A DNA stretch of 64,000 bases from an uncultured Clostridia bacterium (GTDB taxonomy: Bacteria > Bacillota > Clostridia > TANB77 > CAG-508): NCBI GenBank assembly GCA_944389475.1, contig CALXMM010000003.1:1-64000 (forward strand), given 5' to 3'. Below, in pieces: positions 45,495-53,999 of this stretch. The position numbers were made by a program, and so were the translations under genes. The first letter of the stretch is position 1, and each line of letters starts with the position of its first letter. Below the pieces are notes generated by a model that saw nothing but the letters and a program-made list of their open reading frames with translations, searched no databases and was not told where the DNA came from.

Positions 45495-47448
45495 TCCTAG
45501 TTTGTTCTCCTTCTAAAACTCTATTTCTATCCAAATTAATAGCTTGGCTAGCTTTTCTCTTATCCTCTAGTGATTGATGCACAGTATTTTTTCCTATTTG
45601 CTGTACCGATATACTGTATTGCCCTTGTATTTCATGCCTTTCCATTTCTCCCACTATTTGTTTTTCTCTACTAATTAATTCCTGTCTTTTTCTAGTTAAT
45701 TCTGTATCTTTGTTATTCCTTAAATCACTCATCAAATGGTAATATGGAATTTCTGCATACTCTTTTACACATTCATTTAATCTACTCAAATTATCTTTTC
45801 CAACAACACTAGTTAATGCATCAGAATTCTCCTGCATCATACCATCTATTATTTTATCCATATATCTATTTTGAAACTCAGCAGTTATAACACTATAAGG
45901 TTCGTATGCAGTACCTCCACGTTCTTTTGCAAGCTTAGGGTCATCAACTATATAAATTCCTTTTTGATGCAATTTTTCTGTAACTCTAATAGAGAGTTCC
46001 TGATGTAAATTTTCGGAAAGCAATTCATACTCTCTTTTTGGCTGCTCTTCTTCTACTCTATCATCTACAATTATCGTATCTTTATCCATACAAATATTAT
46101 CTGTAAATTCATCCAATCCAGATTTAAAATGTACTTTATTTTCCATAACTGGTCCCATATTAGTTTCTACACAATGCAAAAGCTCATGTATTATCTGTTC
46201 ATCCTTATAACCTTTTAACATTTTAACTATTGGTAAATGAACTACATTAAATAATTGGTAATTTCCATTATCATCTTCTTTTATATTTGGAGATGTACAT
46301 ATCGCACCCGCATCTACAAATTTTTTGGAAAATGGATCTTTCATTCTTAAATTTTGGTTCAAAATATTTCTACACATTTCATAATTTCCAGTGTTTAAAA
46401 AATATTCCTCTTCTTTTTCTTCATCACATTTTTGCTTCGTTTCATATAATTCTTCAACAATCTCTGGATTTGGAATTAACTTTTGTGCTTCATCACTTTT
46501 TTCATAAAGTTCATAATTATCACCTAAATCCAATCCCTTACTTTTGAAATAGTTTATCCTTGCTTGTTTTATTTGCTCTGCAAAATATTTATTACCTTCT
46601 TGTAAAATTTCTTGAGCCTCATTAGAAAAGGCTAAAATCATTGGCACTCCACTTAATGTAAGGTACATTCCATCTCTATCAGCATCTCTTAAAAAACTAT
46701 ATTGACTTTCATGATTTTTACCCAAAGCTTGCTCTATATTATTTTTCTCTTCTTCACTACAATATGGTAAAATCCTTTGTGCATATATTTTTAAATATTT
46801 AAAATCTAATTCTTTTTTATAATTACTTAGCTTATCTAAATATTCTATATAATCTCTATGTTCTTCTTTAAAGGTCTCATATTCTCCCCTACATTCCTCA
46901 GCTAAATCATAAATTTTCTTTGCTGCATCTAAAAATACTTTTCCTTTTTTAGTTTCTATTACTTCCTCATAATTTTCTGGTGAAATATTTAATCCTAAAG
47001 AATTTAATATTTCACATCTTTCTTGTATAGCTTTGTTTCTTACAAATTCTTGATTGGAATCTAATAATTCATCATTAAAAGAAAAAATCATTCCATGTTC
47101 ATCAAAACTTTTGGATTGAAAAATTTGGTATAATATATCTTTTTGTTCCTGGCTTAATCTATAAGCTCCGTTTTTATAGACCTCATCCTCTGTTTCTTTA
47201 GAAACTTCTACACCAATTTTCTTTAAAAATTTAATAGATAACATATCTAAAGCATTAGATTTTTGTGAATAATAATCATTCCTTATATCACTTGCTGTAA
47301 CATATGAATTTATATATAGATTATCCAACCTGTTCACAATTTGATTTCTATACTTTTCGCCATAAACTTCCACCATAGTGTCTATTAAAACAGGCTTAAT
47401 GTCATCTATATTAATTTGATATCTATCTAAAACTTTACTTTCTATCAT
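45487..47448 (-). CDS. Large putative metallopeptidase (HELLH), unassigned family
   Basis: About 653 residues, no family recognised. A zinc-type HELLH sits at about 421-425 (IIHELLHCVE), with a possible third ligand Glu some 55 residues on (YELLSENLHQE). The N-terminal ~350 residues are helical and charged; the C-terminal ~100 are Gln/Arg-rich and coiled-coil-like. No signal peptide or membrane span is seen, so it is probably cytosolic or forespore-located. AAAGG lies 9 nt before the ATG at 47448. It is coded against, and lies between, spoVAD and spoVAE. Confidence 0.7.
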   Translation of the reverse strand: MIESKVLDRYQINIDDIKPVLIDTMVEVYGEKYRNQIVNRLDNLYINSYVTASDIRNDYYSQKSNALDMLSIKFLKKIGVEVSKETEDEVYKNGAYRLSQEQKDILYQIFQSKSFDEHGMIFSFNDELLDSNQEFVRNKAIQERCEILNSLGLNISPENYEEVIETKKGKVFLDAAKKIYDLAEECRGEYETFKEEHRDYIEYLDKLSNYKKELDFKYLKIYAQRILPYCSEEEKNNIEQALGKNHESQYSFLRDADRDGMYLTLSGVPMILAFSNEAQEILQEGNKYFAEQIKQARINYFKSKGLDLGDNYELYEKSDEAQKLIPNPEIVEELYETKQKCDEEKEEEYFLNTGNYEMCRNILNQNLRMKDPFSKKFVDAGAICTSPNIKEDDNGNYQLFNVVHLPIVKMLKGYKDEQIIHELLHCVETNMGPVMENKVHFKSGLDEFTDNICMDKDTIIVDDRVEEEQPKREYELLSENLHQELSIRVTEKLHQKGIYIVDDPKLAKERGGTAYEPYSVITAEFQNRYMDKIIDGMMQENSDALTSVVGKDNLSRLNECVKEYAEIPYYHLMSDLRNNKDTELTRKRQELISREKQIVGEMERHEIQGQYSISVQQIGKNTVHQSLEDKRKASQAINLDRNRVLEGEQTRNE

Positions 47449-47536
47449 CTTGTTCATCCTTTATTTTCATTACCTTATATCTTGATTTTAAAATCATTTT
47501 AGCATAATGCATTTTTATATGCAATATTCTTTGATT

Positions 47537-47567
47537 TGTATAAAAATACTTAATTATGTGCAAAATA
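47537..47567 (+). promoter_or_regulatory. Candidate sigma-G promoter of spoVAE
   Basis: TGTATAA (47537-47543), a 17-bp spacer and CAAAATA (47561-47567) fit forespore sigma-G type elements. They lie about 33 bp upstream of the spoVAE start. Confidence 0.5.
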
Positions 47568-47600
47568 TTATTATAAATTATTTCCATTGGAGGAGATTTT

Positions 47601-47996
47601 ATGAGTAATATAGATTGGTCAACTATTTTTGAATGGTCCACTTTAATAAAAAGTTTTATTATTGGTGGACTAATATGTGTGATTGGTCAAATTTTAATAG
47701 ATAAAACTAAATTAACTTCAGCAAGAATATTAGTTGCTTTTGTTACTGCAGGAGTTATTTTAGGCGGTCTCGGAATATACAAATATTTAGTTGATTTTGC
47801 CGGTGCTGGAGCCACTGTTCCTCTTACAGGATTTGGTTATAATTTGGCAAAAGGTGCCATAGAAGGTGTTAAGACTTCCGGTCTTCTAGGGGCTTTTACC
47901 GGAGGAATAAAAAATGCTGCCGGTGGAATCGCAGCAGCTATTTTCTTTGGATATATTGCCTCTTTAGTTGCAAAACCAAAAATGAAAAAGCAATAA
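47601..47996 (+). CDS. spoVAE: Stage V sporulation protein AE
   Basis: 131 residues with about four membrane helices: FIIGGLICVIGQILIDKTKL, VDFAGAGATVPLTGFGYNLAKGAIEG-type loop (residues ~56-82) and a C-terminal AAIFFGYIASL. It is the SpoVAE (AEb) channel component for Ca-dipicolinate. TTGGAGGAG precedes the ATG. It is separated from spoVAC-spoVAD by two minus-strand genes and appears to have its own forespore promoter. Confidence 0.94.
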   Translation: MSNIDWSTIFEWSTLIKSFIIGGLICVIGQILIDKTKLTSARILVAFVTAGVILGGLGIYKYLVDFAGAGATVPLTGFGYNLAKGAIEGVKTSGLLGAFTGGIKNAAGGIAAAIFFGYIASLVAKPKMKKQ

Positions 47997-48024
47997 TTGA
48001 ACAAATATCTTATAAAAAGCAAAA

Positions 48025-48050
48025 AAAATACTAGTTTTAACTAGTATTTT
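48025..48050. terminator. Bidirectional terminator spoVAE/rplT
   Basis: AAAATACTAGTT and AACTAGTATTTT form a 12-bp perfect stem with a 2-nt centre, flanked by A- and T-runs. Confidence 0.8.
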
Positions 48051-48051
48051 T

Positions 48052-48402
48052 CTATGCTTTTTTAGCAATTTCAGCAACTTCTGTAAATGCTTTTGGATCT
48101 GTAATAGCTATATCTGCTAACATTTTTCTGTTAATTGTTACATTAGCTTTTTTTAGACCTGCTATTAATTTACTGTAAGAAATTCCATTCATTCTAGCAG
48201 CTGCATTTATTCTTGCTATCCATAATTTTCTAAAATTACTCTTTTTGTCTCTTCTTGCAATATATGCATACATTCCAGATTTCATAACAGCTTGTTTAGC
48301 CATTCTAAATCTGTAATTTTTTCCACCAAAATATCCTTTAGCTTGTTTTAATACTTTTTTATGTTTTTTACGAGTAATTCTTGCAGTCTTTACTCTTGCC
48401 AT
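48052..48402 (-). CDS. rplT: Ribosomal protein L20
   Basis: 116 residues: [37 protein letters not shown] and [20 protein letters not shown] are unmistakable bL20 blocks. It is essential for early 50S assembly and, in Firmicutes, represses its own infC-rpmI-rplT operon by binding the leader. It is the last gene of this operon. Confidence 0.98.
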   Translation of the reverse strand: MARVKTARITRKKHKKVLKQAKGYFGGKNYRFRMAKQAVMKSGMYAYIARRDKKSNFRKLWIARINAAARMNGISYSKLIAGLKKANVTINRKMLADIAITDPKAFTEVAEIAKKA

Positions 48403-48435
48403 ATTCTATTCCTCCTTACTTCTTCGTTTGCCTTA

Positions 48436-48633
48436 TTAATCATAAGGTAATAATTTCTTTATTCCTCCAACACATGTTTTATCTGCATAAGAACTTTGTC
48501 TTCTAGACATTTTTTGTCTACTTGTTTTTGTTGATAATCTGTGTCTTGAATTTGCTGCTGTTCTTTTTACTTTTCCTTTAGATGTGAAACCATATCTTTT
48601 ACTTGCAGCTTTATTTGTTTTTACTTTTGGCAT
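48436..48633 (-). CDS. rpmI: Ribosomal protein L35
   Basis: 65 residues: PKVKTNKAASKRYGFTSKGKVKR and HRLSTKTSRQKMSRRQSSY, typical bL35. It lies between infC and rplT with gaps of 20 and 33 bp. GAAAGGAG precedes the ATG. Confidence 0.97.
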   Translation of the reverse strand: MPKVKTNKAASKRYGFTSKGKVKRTAANSRHRLSTKTSRQKMSRRQSSYADKTCVGGIKKLLPYD

Positions 48634-48653
48634 TTTTATCTGCTCCTTTCTAT

Positions 48654-49163
48654 TTATGCTTTTTTTGATAAAATAACAAACATATTTCTACCTTCTAATA
48701 AAGGCTTTTTCTCTGGAGATGCTATATCACTTAATGCTTCTATAAACTTGTTGATAACTGCTTCTCCTAGTTTAACATTATTAACTTCTCTTCCTCTAAA
48801 TCTAACTGTAATCTTTACTTTTGCTCCATCATCTATAAATTTTCTTGCATTTTTAGATTTAAATTGGAAGTCATGTTCTTCTATGTTAGGTGTTACTCTA
48901 ATTTCTTTTATTTCTAATACCTTTTGTTTTTTCTTAGCTTCTTTTTCTCTTTTTGCTTGCTCAAATTTATATTTTCCATAGTTCATAATCTTACAAACTG
49001 GTGGAACTGCATTTGGAGAAACCAAAGCTAAATCTAAATTTTTTTCTCTTGCTATATTAAGAGCCTCATTTAATGACATTACTCCTAGTTTTTGTCCGTT
49101 TTCATCAATTAAATTGACTTCTCTAGCTCTTATTTTTTCATTAATAGGTAAATCTTTTTTGAT
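48654..49163 (-). CDS. infC: Translation initiation factor IF-3 (AUC start)
   Basis: About 169 residues. The N-domain is INEKIRAREVNLIDENGQKLG, with a linker helix and a C-domain (VKITVRFRGREV). IF-3 keeps 30S subunits free and checks the start codon. The family start aligns with an ATC codon at 49161-49163, with GGAGGTG exactly 7 nt ahead; no ATG fits. Rare ATT/ATC/ATA starts are a known feature of infC and allow IF-3 to repress its own translation. Confidence 0.94.
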   Translation of the reverse strand: MKKDLPINEKIRAREVNLIDENGQKLGVMSLNEALNIAREKNLDLALVSPNAVPPVCKIMNYGKYKFEQAKREKEAKKKQKVLEIKEIRVTPNIEEHDFQFKSKNARKFIDDGAKVKITVRFRGREVNNVKLGEAVINKFIEALSDIASPEKKPLLEGRNMFVILSKKA

Positions 49164-49328
49164 ATTAAAACACCTCCGTATAATTCTGCCACATAATGGC
49201 ATAAAAAAATGAATTAACTTTAAAGACACAAGTTAACCCACTAAAATAATTACATATATACATATTTAATTATTTACCTTTCTATCATTATAGACAAGGT
49301 GGAAGTGGTTACCTTCTTCTTTAATCGC
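49164..49328 (-). promoter_or_regulatory. infC operon leader with attenuator (L20-type)
   Basis: A leader of about 165 nt lies between the promoter and infC. It holds a pairing region near 49290-49315 (AAGGT/ACCTT) and a terminator-like hairpin TTAACTT (49230-49236)/AAGTTAA (49214-49220) followed by a T-run at 49203-49209. This matches the transcription-attenuating L20 leaders known in low-GC Firmicutes. Confidence 0.6.
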
Positions 49329-49334
49329 TTATAT

Positions 49335-49363
49335 ATAATATCATCTATTTCCTTAATTGTCAA
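49335..49363 (-). promoter_or_regulatory. infC operon promoter
   Basis: Minus strand: TTGACA (49358-49363), a 17-bp spacer and TATTAT (49335-49340). Confidence 0.75.
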
Positions 49364-49387
49364 TACTTAAATCAACTTTTTAGTAAA

Positions 49388-49420
49388 AAGTACTCCCAAT
49401 TTTGAATATTTGGAGTACTT
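49388..49420 (-). terminator. Terminator of the HECIH gene
   Basis: AAGTACTCC (49388-49396) pairs with GGAGTACTT (49412-49420), followed on the minus strand by TTTTTACT. Confidence 0.7.
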
Positions 49421-50546
49421 ACTTAAATTTATTTTCATCAGAAACTTCTTTTTGATATTCATCTCCTGATTTAAATAGAAATTTCTTTATTGTTTGCCAG
49501 AATATTTGAAGCTTGCTTCTTCTTTCAATTGGCAATCCAACTTTTTCTTCTTTTACATTTTCTACATCCACACTATTTTCTAATTCATTATATTTATCTT
49601 CTAATTTAGTCATTGTTTTAATGTAATACTCATTAAATGTATCTATTCCATCTACATATCCTACTAAATCTTTAAAATTATATAATGACCTTCTATAATT
49701 TTCAACTTGCTCTAAATTAGATATAGTATTAAATACCTTATCAAAATATGATGTTATTATTAATTCTTGTGATTCCATAAAAGTTTTTTGTATTTCATTT
49801 TTTATTTTTAATCTTTTTTTATTTAATCCAGAATTTAAATTATCAGATAATTCCATTTTATTATTTAATTTTAATAAATTTTCCTCTAATTTTAGAATTC
49901 TGTCAAATTTTTTTTCTAGTGTATAATATGTTGTTTCAGAAGTCTTATCTATAAATTCTTCCTTAAAATTATCATTACTATTAAATGTACTATCAAAAAG
50001 AACTTTTTCTCCTGTTACATAAGCCATTTGAGCAATCAAATTGCAAATTAAAGGATAACACGTAGGACTTATTGTCTCAAATGAAATACCATAATATTTA
50101 ACACTATCCTTTGGCTCTTTTGTAGCCTTAGCAGTGGCATATTGAACAGCAGCTTCATTTAAAGCTAGACCATGAACTTTATATTGTGTTAAATCACAAA
50201 GACCTAGCCTTAGTAAAAATCCCGCCTTATCTTTTCTCTCTTGCAAATAATGAATGCACTCATGAATAGCATATTTTTCTATTTCATCTATGGGAACCTC
50301 GCAATTAAAATATATTGAAGAATTTTTATAAAAATAATTAGCTTCTGAATAACCTTTTGGTACTTCCGCATAATACATTTTTAATTGTGAAAGTTTTATA
50401 AATACTTCTCCTAATTTCATATCTAATTCTGGAAAAGCTGCTACAATCTTTTGTGCAACATTTTTAGCTATAGTATTAACTTTAATTTTATCGAGTTCTT
50501 CTTTAACTATTATTCCTTCTCTTTTTAAGTTTGATTCTATCCCCAT
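49419..50546 (-). CDS. Putative metallopeptidase (HECIH), unassigned family
   Basis: 375 residues, family not recognised. A gluzincin-like HECIH is at 95-99 (AIHECIHYLQE), with Glu131 in ALNEAAVQYA as a possible third zinc ligand. The first ~200 residues form the putative catalytic part; the rest is helical and coiled-coil-like, ending in a basic hydrophobic stretch (LQIFWQTIKKFLFK) that could touch the membrane. There is no signal peptide. It is monocistronic, with AAGGAGA before the ATG. It shares the HExxH-plus-coil layout with the 45487-47448 product but no clear sequence identity. Confidence 0.65.
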   Translation of the reverse strand: MGIESNLKREGIIVKEELDKIKVNTIAKNVAQKIVAAFPELDMKLGEVFIKLSQLKMYYAEVPKGYSEANYFYKNSSIYFNCEVPIDEIEKYAIHECIHYLQERKDKAGFLLRLGLCDLTQYKVHGLALNEAAVQYATAKATKEPKDSVKYYGISFETISPTCYPLICNLIAQMAYVTGEKVLFDSTFNSNDNFKEEFIDKTSETTYYTLEKKFDRILKLEENLLKLNNKMELSDNLNSGLNKKRLKIKNEIQKTFMESQELIITSYFDKVFNTISNLEQVENYRRSLYNFKDLVGYVDGIDTFNEYYIKTMTKLEDKYNELENSVDVENVKEEKVGLPIERRSKLQIFWQTIKKFLFKSGDEYQKEVSDENKFK

Positions 50547-50650
50547 ATTAATTCTCCTTGATATACCGATACATAATTATATTATACTATATTGTAAAAA
50601 AAATTGTATAACATTATTATTAAAAAAAGATTACATTAATATTACAAAAA

Positions 50651-50674
50651 CAGACCCCTTATTAAAGGGATCTG
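50651..50674. terminator. Bidirectional terminator after the 209-residue orphan
   Basis: CAGACCCCTT and AAAGGGATCTG form a stem with a 3-4-nt loop, followed by T-runs in both directions. Confidence 0.75.
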
Positions 50675-50692
50675 TTTTTGTTTTTACATCAG

Positions 50693-51322
50693 TTATTCAT
50701 CTTCTCCAGAGAACCATTGGAGAGATGGGTCTTTATCCTCGATATTAATTATGGATTGTAGAATCACTACAGGTCTTATCCTGTGTTTTCCAGCTCCTCT
50801 GTTATCATCACATTCAGAAGAAAACAAGTAAGAATTACTCAATCTTCGGTTTGTGACATAATTTAATCCGTACAAATTAACATCGGGATGATAAGGCTGC
50901 TCACTAACAACTCGAGATGCCAACCAGTAATCATCATTAGAAACTAATGCAGAATAAGGATAAACTACATTATCCGTTACTCGCATACTTCTTGCTTCAA
51001 GAATTCCTGATTGCAAAACAAGTGCAGAAGCAATAGCATCCATAATGCTTACAGCATGGATATATCCAAGTTTGCCATAAAGACCAAGCTTCTGACTGGT
51101 CACTTCTGTTAGTGCAAACTTTGGATGTACATCGCCTTTAGAATCCATCTCCACACCAATAAACTGTCCCCGTAATTCCTTAGGAAGAGTTCCACTGTGG
51201 AAAACTTGAGAAGTGGGAGCACCACTTATGTTTTCTTCAATGCGAATACTTCTTCCACCCGGATTCCGAAAACTAATGCCTTCGCTAGCTTCACCAAGAG
51301 TCATATACTTCTTGATTTGCAT
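50693..51322 (-). CDS. Orphan protein with DUF6273-like C-terminal pattern, atypical composition
   Basis: 209 residues. The C-terminal half (DDYWLASRVV, YGLNYVTNRRLSNSYLF, HRIRPVVIL) resembles the YWLASR...RPVV domain found at the ends of many clostridial surface or pilin-like proteins (tentatively DUF6273-like). Here there is no signal peptide or pilin leader. Codon use and GC are visibly higher than in all flanking genes, as in the 10011-10286 gene. It has its own good promoter, an AAAGGAC ribosome site and its own terminator, so it behaves as a single-gene cassette. Function unknown. Confidence 0.6.
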   Translation of the reverse strand: MQIKKYMTLGEASEGISFRNPGGRSIRIEENISGAPTSQVFHSGTLPKELRGQFIGVEMDSKGDVHPKFALTEVTSQKLGLYGKLGYIHAVSIMDAIASALVLQSGILEARSMRVTDNVVYPYSALVSNDDYWLASRVVSEQPYHPDVNLYGLNYVTNRRLSNSYLFSSECDDNRGAGKHRIRPVVILQSIINIEDKDPSLQWFSGEDE

Positions 51323-51379
51323 TTTTTTGTCCTTTCACTAAACATCTAATGTGCATTTTTGCATTGTTGTACAAATATT

Positions 51380-51408
51380 ATTGTACCAAATTTTTAGCCA
51401 AAAGTCAA
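51380..51408 (-). promoter_or_regulatory. Promoter of the 209-residue orphan
   Basis: Minus strand: TTGACT (51403-51408), a 17-bp spacer and TACAAT (51380-51385). Confidence 0.65.
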
Positions 51409-51440
51409 TTTATGTAAATTGTTTTTTATTCATATTACTT

Positions 51441-53867
51441 TTACTCTCCAATTACTATATTATAAATTTTATTTTTTACATATATTTCTTTTATAATTTT
51501 CTTTCCTTCTATTTGAGATTTTATAGCTTCTTTTGCCATTTGTTTTACAACTTCTTCATCCTCATCTTTATTTATAGTAATTGTTGTTTTTACTTTTCCC
51601 TTTATTTGTACAGGAATTTCTATAGTATCCTCTATTGTTTTAGCTTCATCATATGTTGGCCATGCTTTATATGCTAATTCTTCTTTACCACCTATTCTTT
51701 GATTCAATTCTTCTGTTATATGTGGTGCAAATGGATTTAGCAATTGTAAAAATGTTTCAAACTCAGCTTTATTTATTTGTTTTGCTTTATAAAATTCATT
51801 TACCATTGTCATAAATGTAGCTACAGATGTATTAAATTTCATTTCTTCTATATCTGCTGAAACTTTTTTAATTGCTTTATTCATCATTTTCTCGAATCTT
51901 GGTGAATATTCATCACCATCTACTAAGAAATCTTGCATATTCCAAACTCTATCTAAGAATTTTAAACATCCTCTAATACTATCCATAGACCATTGAGCAG
52001 TTTGGTCAAATGGTCCTATAAACATCTCATACACTCTAAGTGCATCTGCACCATAGTCCCTAACCATTTCATCTGGATTAACAACATTTCCTTTTGATTT
52101 AGACATTTTTTCCCCATTGCTTCCTAAAATCATTCCATGTGATGTACGTTTTGCATATGGTTCTTTTGTTGGTACAACACCAATATCATATAAAAATTTA
52201 TGCCAAAATCTAGAATAAAGTAAATGTAATGTTGTATGTTCCATACCACCATTATACCAATCTACTGGTGACCAATACTCTAAAGCTTCTTTTGAAGCTA
52301 ATTCTTTATCATTATGAGGGTCCATATATCTTAAATAATACCAAGATGAACCAGCCCATTGTGGCATTGTATCTGTTTCTCTTCTAGCTTTTCCACCACA
52401 TTTTGGACATGTTGTATTTATCCATTCTTCATGTTTTGCAAGTGGTGACTCTCCATTTTCTCCAGGTTCATAGTCTTTTACATCTGGTAATTTTAAAGGT
52501 AATTCATCTTCTGGAATTGGAACCCAACCACATTTTTCGCAATATACCATTGGAATAGGTTCTCCCCAATAACGTTGTCTAGAAAATACCCAGTCACGAA
52601 GTTTGTAATTTACTTTTCTCTCTCCTAGTTTGTGCTCTTCTAGATATTCTATTACTTTCTTTATAGCTTCTTTAGATTCTAATCCATCTAAGAATCCAGA
52701 ATTCATTGCAATACCATTATTAACATCTGTAAAAGCTTCTGTTAACTCGTTATTTTCGGTTTCTTCTGAAGCATTTTTATCTCTAATAACTTGTTTTATT
52801 GGTAAATTAAATTTCTTTGCGAACTCAAAATCTCTAGTATCATGTGCTGGAACAGCCATAATAGCACCTGTTCCATATGAACCTAATACATAATCGGAAA
52901 TCCAAATTGGAATTTCTTTATTTGTTAAAGGATTTACAGCTTTTATTCCTTTAATTTCAACTCCTGTTTTCTCCTTATTTAATTCTGACCTTTCAAAATC
53001 AGATTTTAATGCTGCTTTTTTCTTATAGTCTTCTATTTCATCTAAATTAGTTATTCTATCTTTATATTTTTCTATTAATTTATGCTCTGGAGCAATAACC
53101 ATATATGTTGCACCAAAAATTGTGTCCGGTCTTGTTGTGTAAACAAGAAGGTTATCTTCTGTTCCACTTATTCTAAATTTAACCTCTGCTCCTTCACTTC
53201 TACCAATCCAATTTCTTTGTTGAGCTTTTATTTTATCTAAGAAATCCACATCATCTAAGTCATCAATTAATCTTTGAGCATATTTTGTGATTCTCAACAT
53301 CCATTGGCTCTTCTCTTTTTGAACTACCGGACTACCACATCTTTCGCAAACTCCATTTACAACTTCTTCGTTAGCAAGTCCTACCTTACAACCAGTACAG
53401 AAGTTAATTGGCATTGTTGTTTTATATGCTAATCCATGTTTATATAATTGGATAAAAATCCATTGTGTCCATTTATAATAATTTGGATCAGTTGTATTTA
53501 TTTCTCTTGACCAATCAAAAGAAAATCCTATAGATTTTAATTGTTGTCTAAAATGTTCTATATTTTTTTCCGTAGTTATTTTAGGATGAATATGATTTTT
53601 TATTGCATAATTTTCTGCTGGAAGACCAAAAGCATCAAATCCTATTGGGAATAACACATTATATCCTTGCATTCTTCTTTTTCTTGCAATAATATCAAGT
53701 GCAGTATAGCTCCTTGGATGTCCAACATGTAACCCTTGTCCTGATGGATATGGAAACTCTATTAATCCATACCATTTTTTCATCGTATAATCATCTTTTG
53801 CGTTAAAAGTACCTTCTGAATACCATTTATCTTGCCACTTTTTTTCAATCTCTTTAAAATTGTACAT
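51441..53867 (-). CDS. leuS: Leucyl-tRNA synthetase
   Basis: About 808 residues, class I. The HIGH-like motif is HVGH in [17 protein letters not shown], the CP1 editing domain has [14 protein letters not shown] and the conserved D in [10 protein letters not shown], and KMSKS is in [13 protein letters not shown]. Zinc-type Cys pairs (CTGCK, CERCG; CPKCGG) are present. It charges tRNA-Leu. AAGGG lies about 9 nt before the ATG at 53867. Its 5' region (about 130 bp to the upstream terminator) has no visible T-box. Confidence 0.97.
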   Translation of the reverse strand: MYNFKEIEKKWQDKWYSEGTFNAKDDYTMKKWYGLIEFPYPSGQGLHVGHPRSYTALDIIARKRRMQGYNVLFPIGFDAFGLPAENYAIKNHIHPKITTEKNIEHFRQQLKSIGFSFDWSREINTTDPNYYKWTQWIFIQLYKHGLAYKTTMPINFCTGCKVGLANEEVVNGVCERCGSPVVQKEKSQWMLRITKYAQRLIDDLDDVDFLDKIKAQQRNWIGRSEGAEVKFRISGTEDNLLVYTTRPDTIFGATYMVIAPEHKLIEKYKDRITNLDEIEDYKKKAALKSDFERSELNKEKTGVEIKGIKAVNPLTNKEIPIWISDYVLGSYGTGAIMAVPAHDTRDFEFAKKFNLPIKQVIRDKNASEETENNELTEAFTDVNNGIAMNSGFLDGLESKEAIKKVIEYLEEHKLGERKVNYKLRDWVFSRQRYWGEPIPMVYCEKCGWVPIPEDELPLKLPDVKDYEPGENGESPLAKHEEWINTTCPKCGGKARRETDTMPQWAGSSWYYLRYMDPHNDKELASKEALEYWSPVDWYNGGMEHTTLHLLYSRFWHKFLYDIGVVPTKEPYAKRTSHGMILGSNGEKMSKSKGNVVNPDEMVRDYGADALRVYEMFIGPFDQTAQWSMDSIRGCLKFLDRVWNMQDFLVDGDEYSPRFEKMMNKAIKKVSADIEEMKFNTSVATFMTMVNEFYKAKQINKAEFETFLQLLNPFAPHITEELNQRIGGKEELAYKAWPTYDEAKTIEDTIEIPVQIKGKVKTTITINKDEDEEVVKQMAKEAIKSQIEGKKIIKEIYVKNKIYNIVIGE

Positions 53868-53942
53868 AAACGTCATCCCTTCATTTTTGTTTTTTTATAC
53901 TACCAATCTCTATGTTTGCCAGCATTATATACCAAAAATAAT

Positions 53943-53976
53943 AAAAAGTAAACCTGTTATTACAGATGTCTACTTT
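53943..53976 (-). terminator. Terminator after the GltD-like gene
   Basis: AAAAGTA at the left and TACTTTT at the right close a long imperfect stem with inner CTGT/ACAG pairing, followed by a T-rich stretch on the minus strand. Confidence 0.65.
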
Positions 53977-53999
53977 TCATTAACTCTATTTAAAATACA

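Noticed and set aside
51351..51677. 108-codon Tyr/Phe-rich plus-strand frame
   Set aside because: Antisense to the leuS 3' end and the 209-residue gene promoter; composition is that of reversed Lys/Ile codons.
53868..53999. T-box leader for leuS
   Set aside because: The gap is too short and lacks the TGGNACCGCGG element; the visible hairpin is the terminator of the upstream gene.
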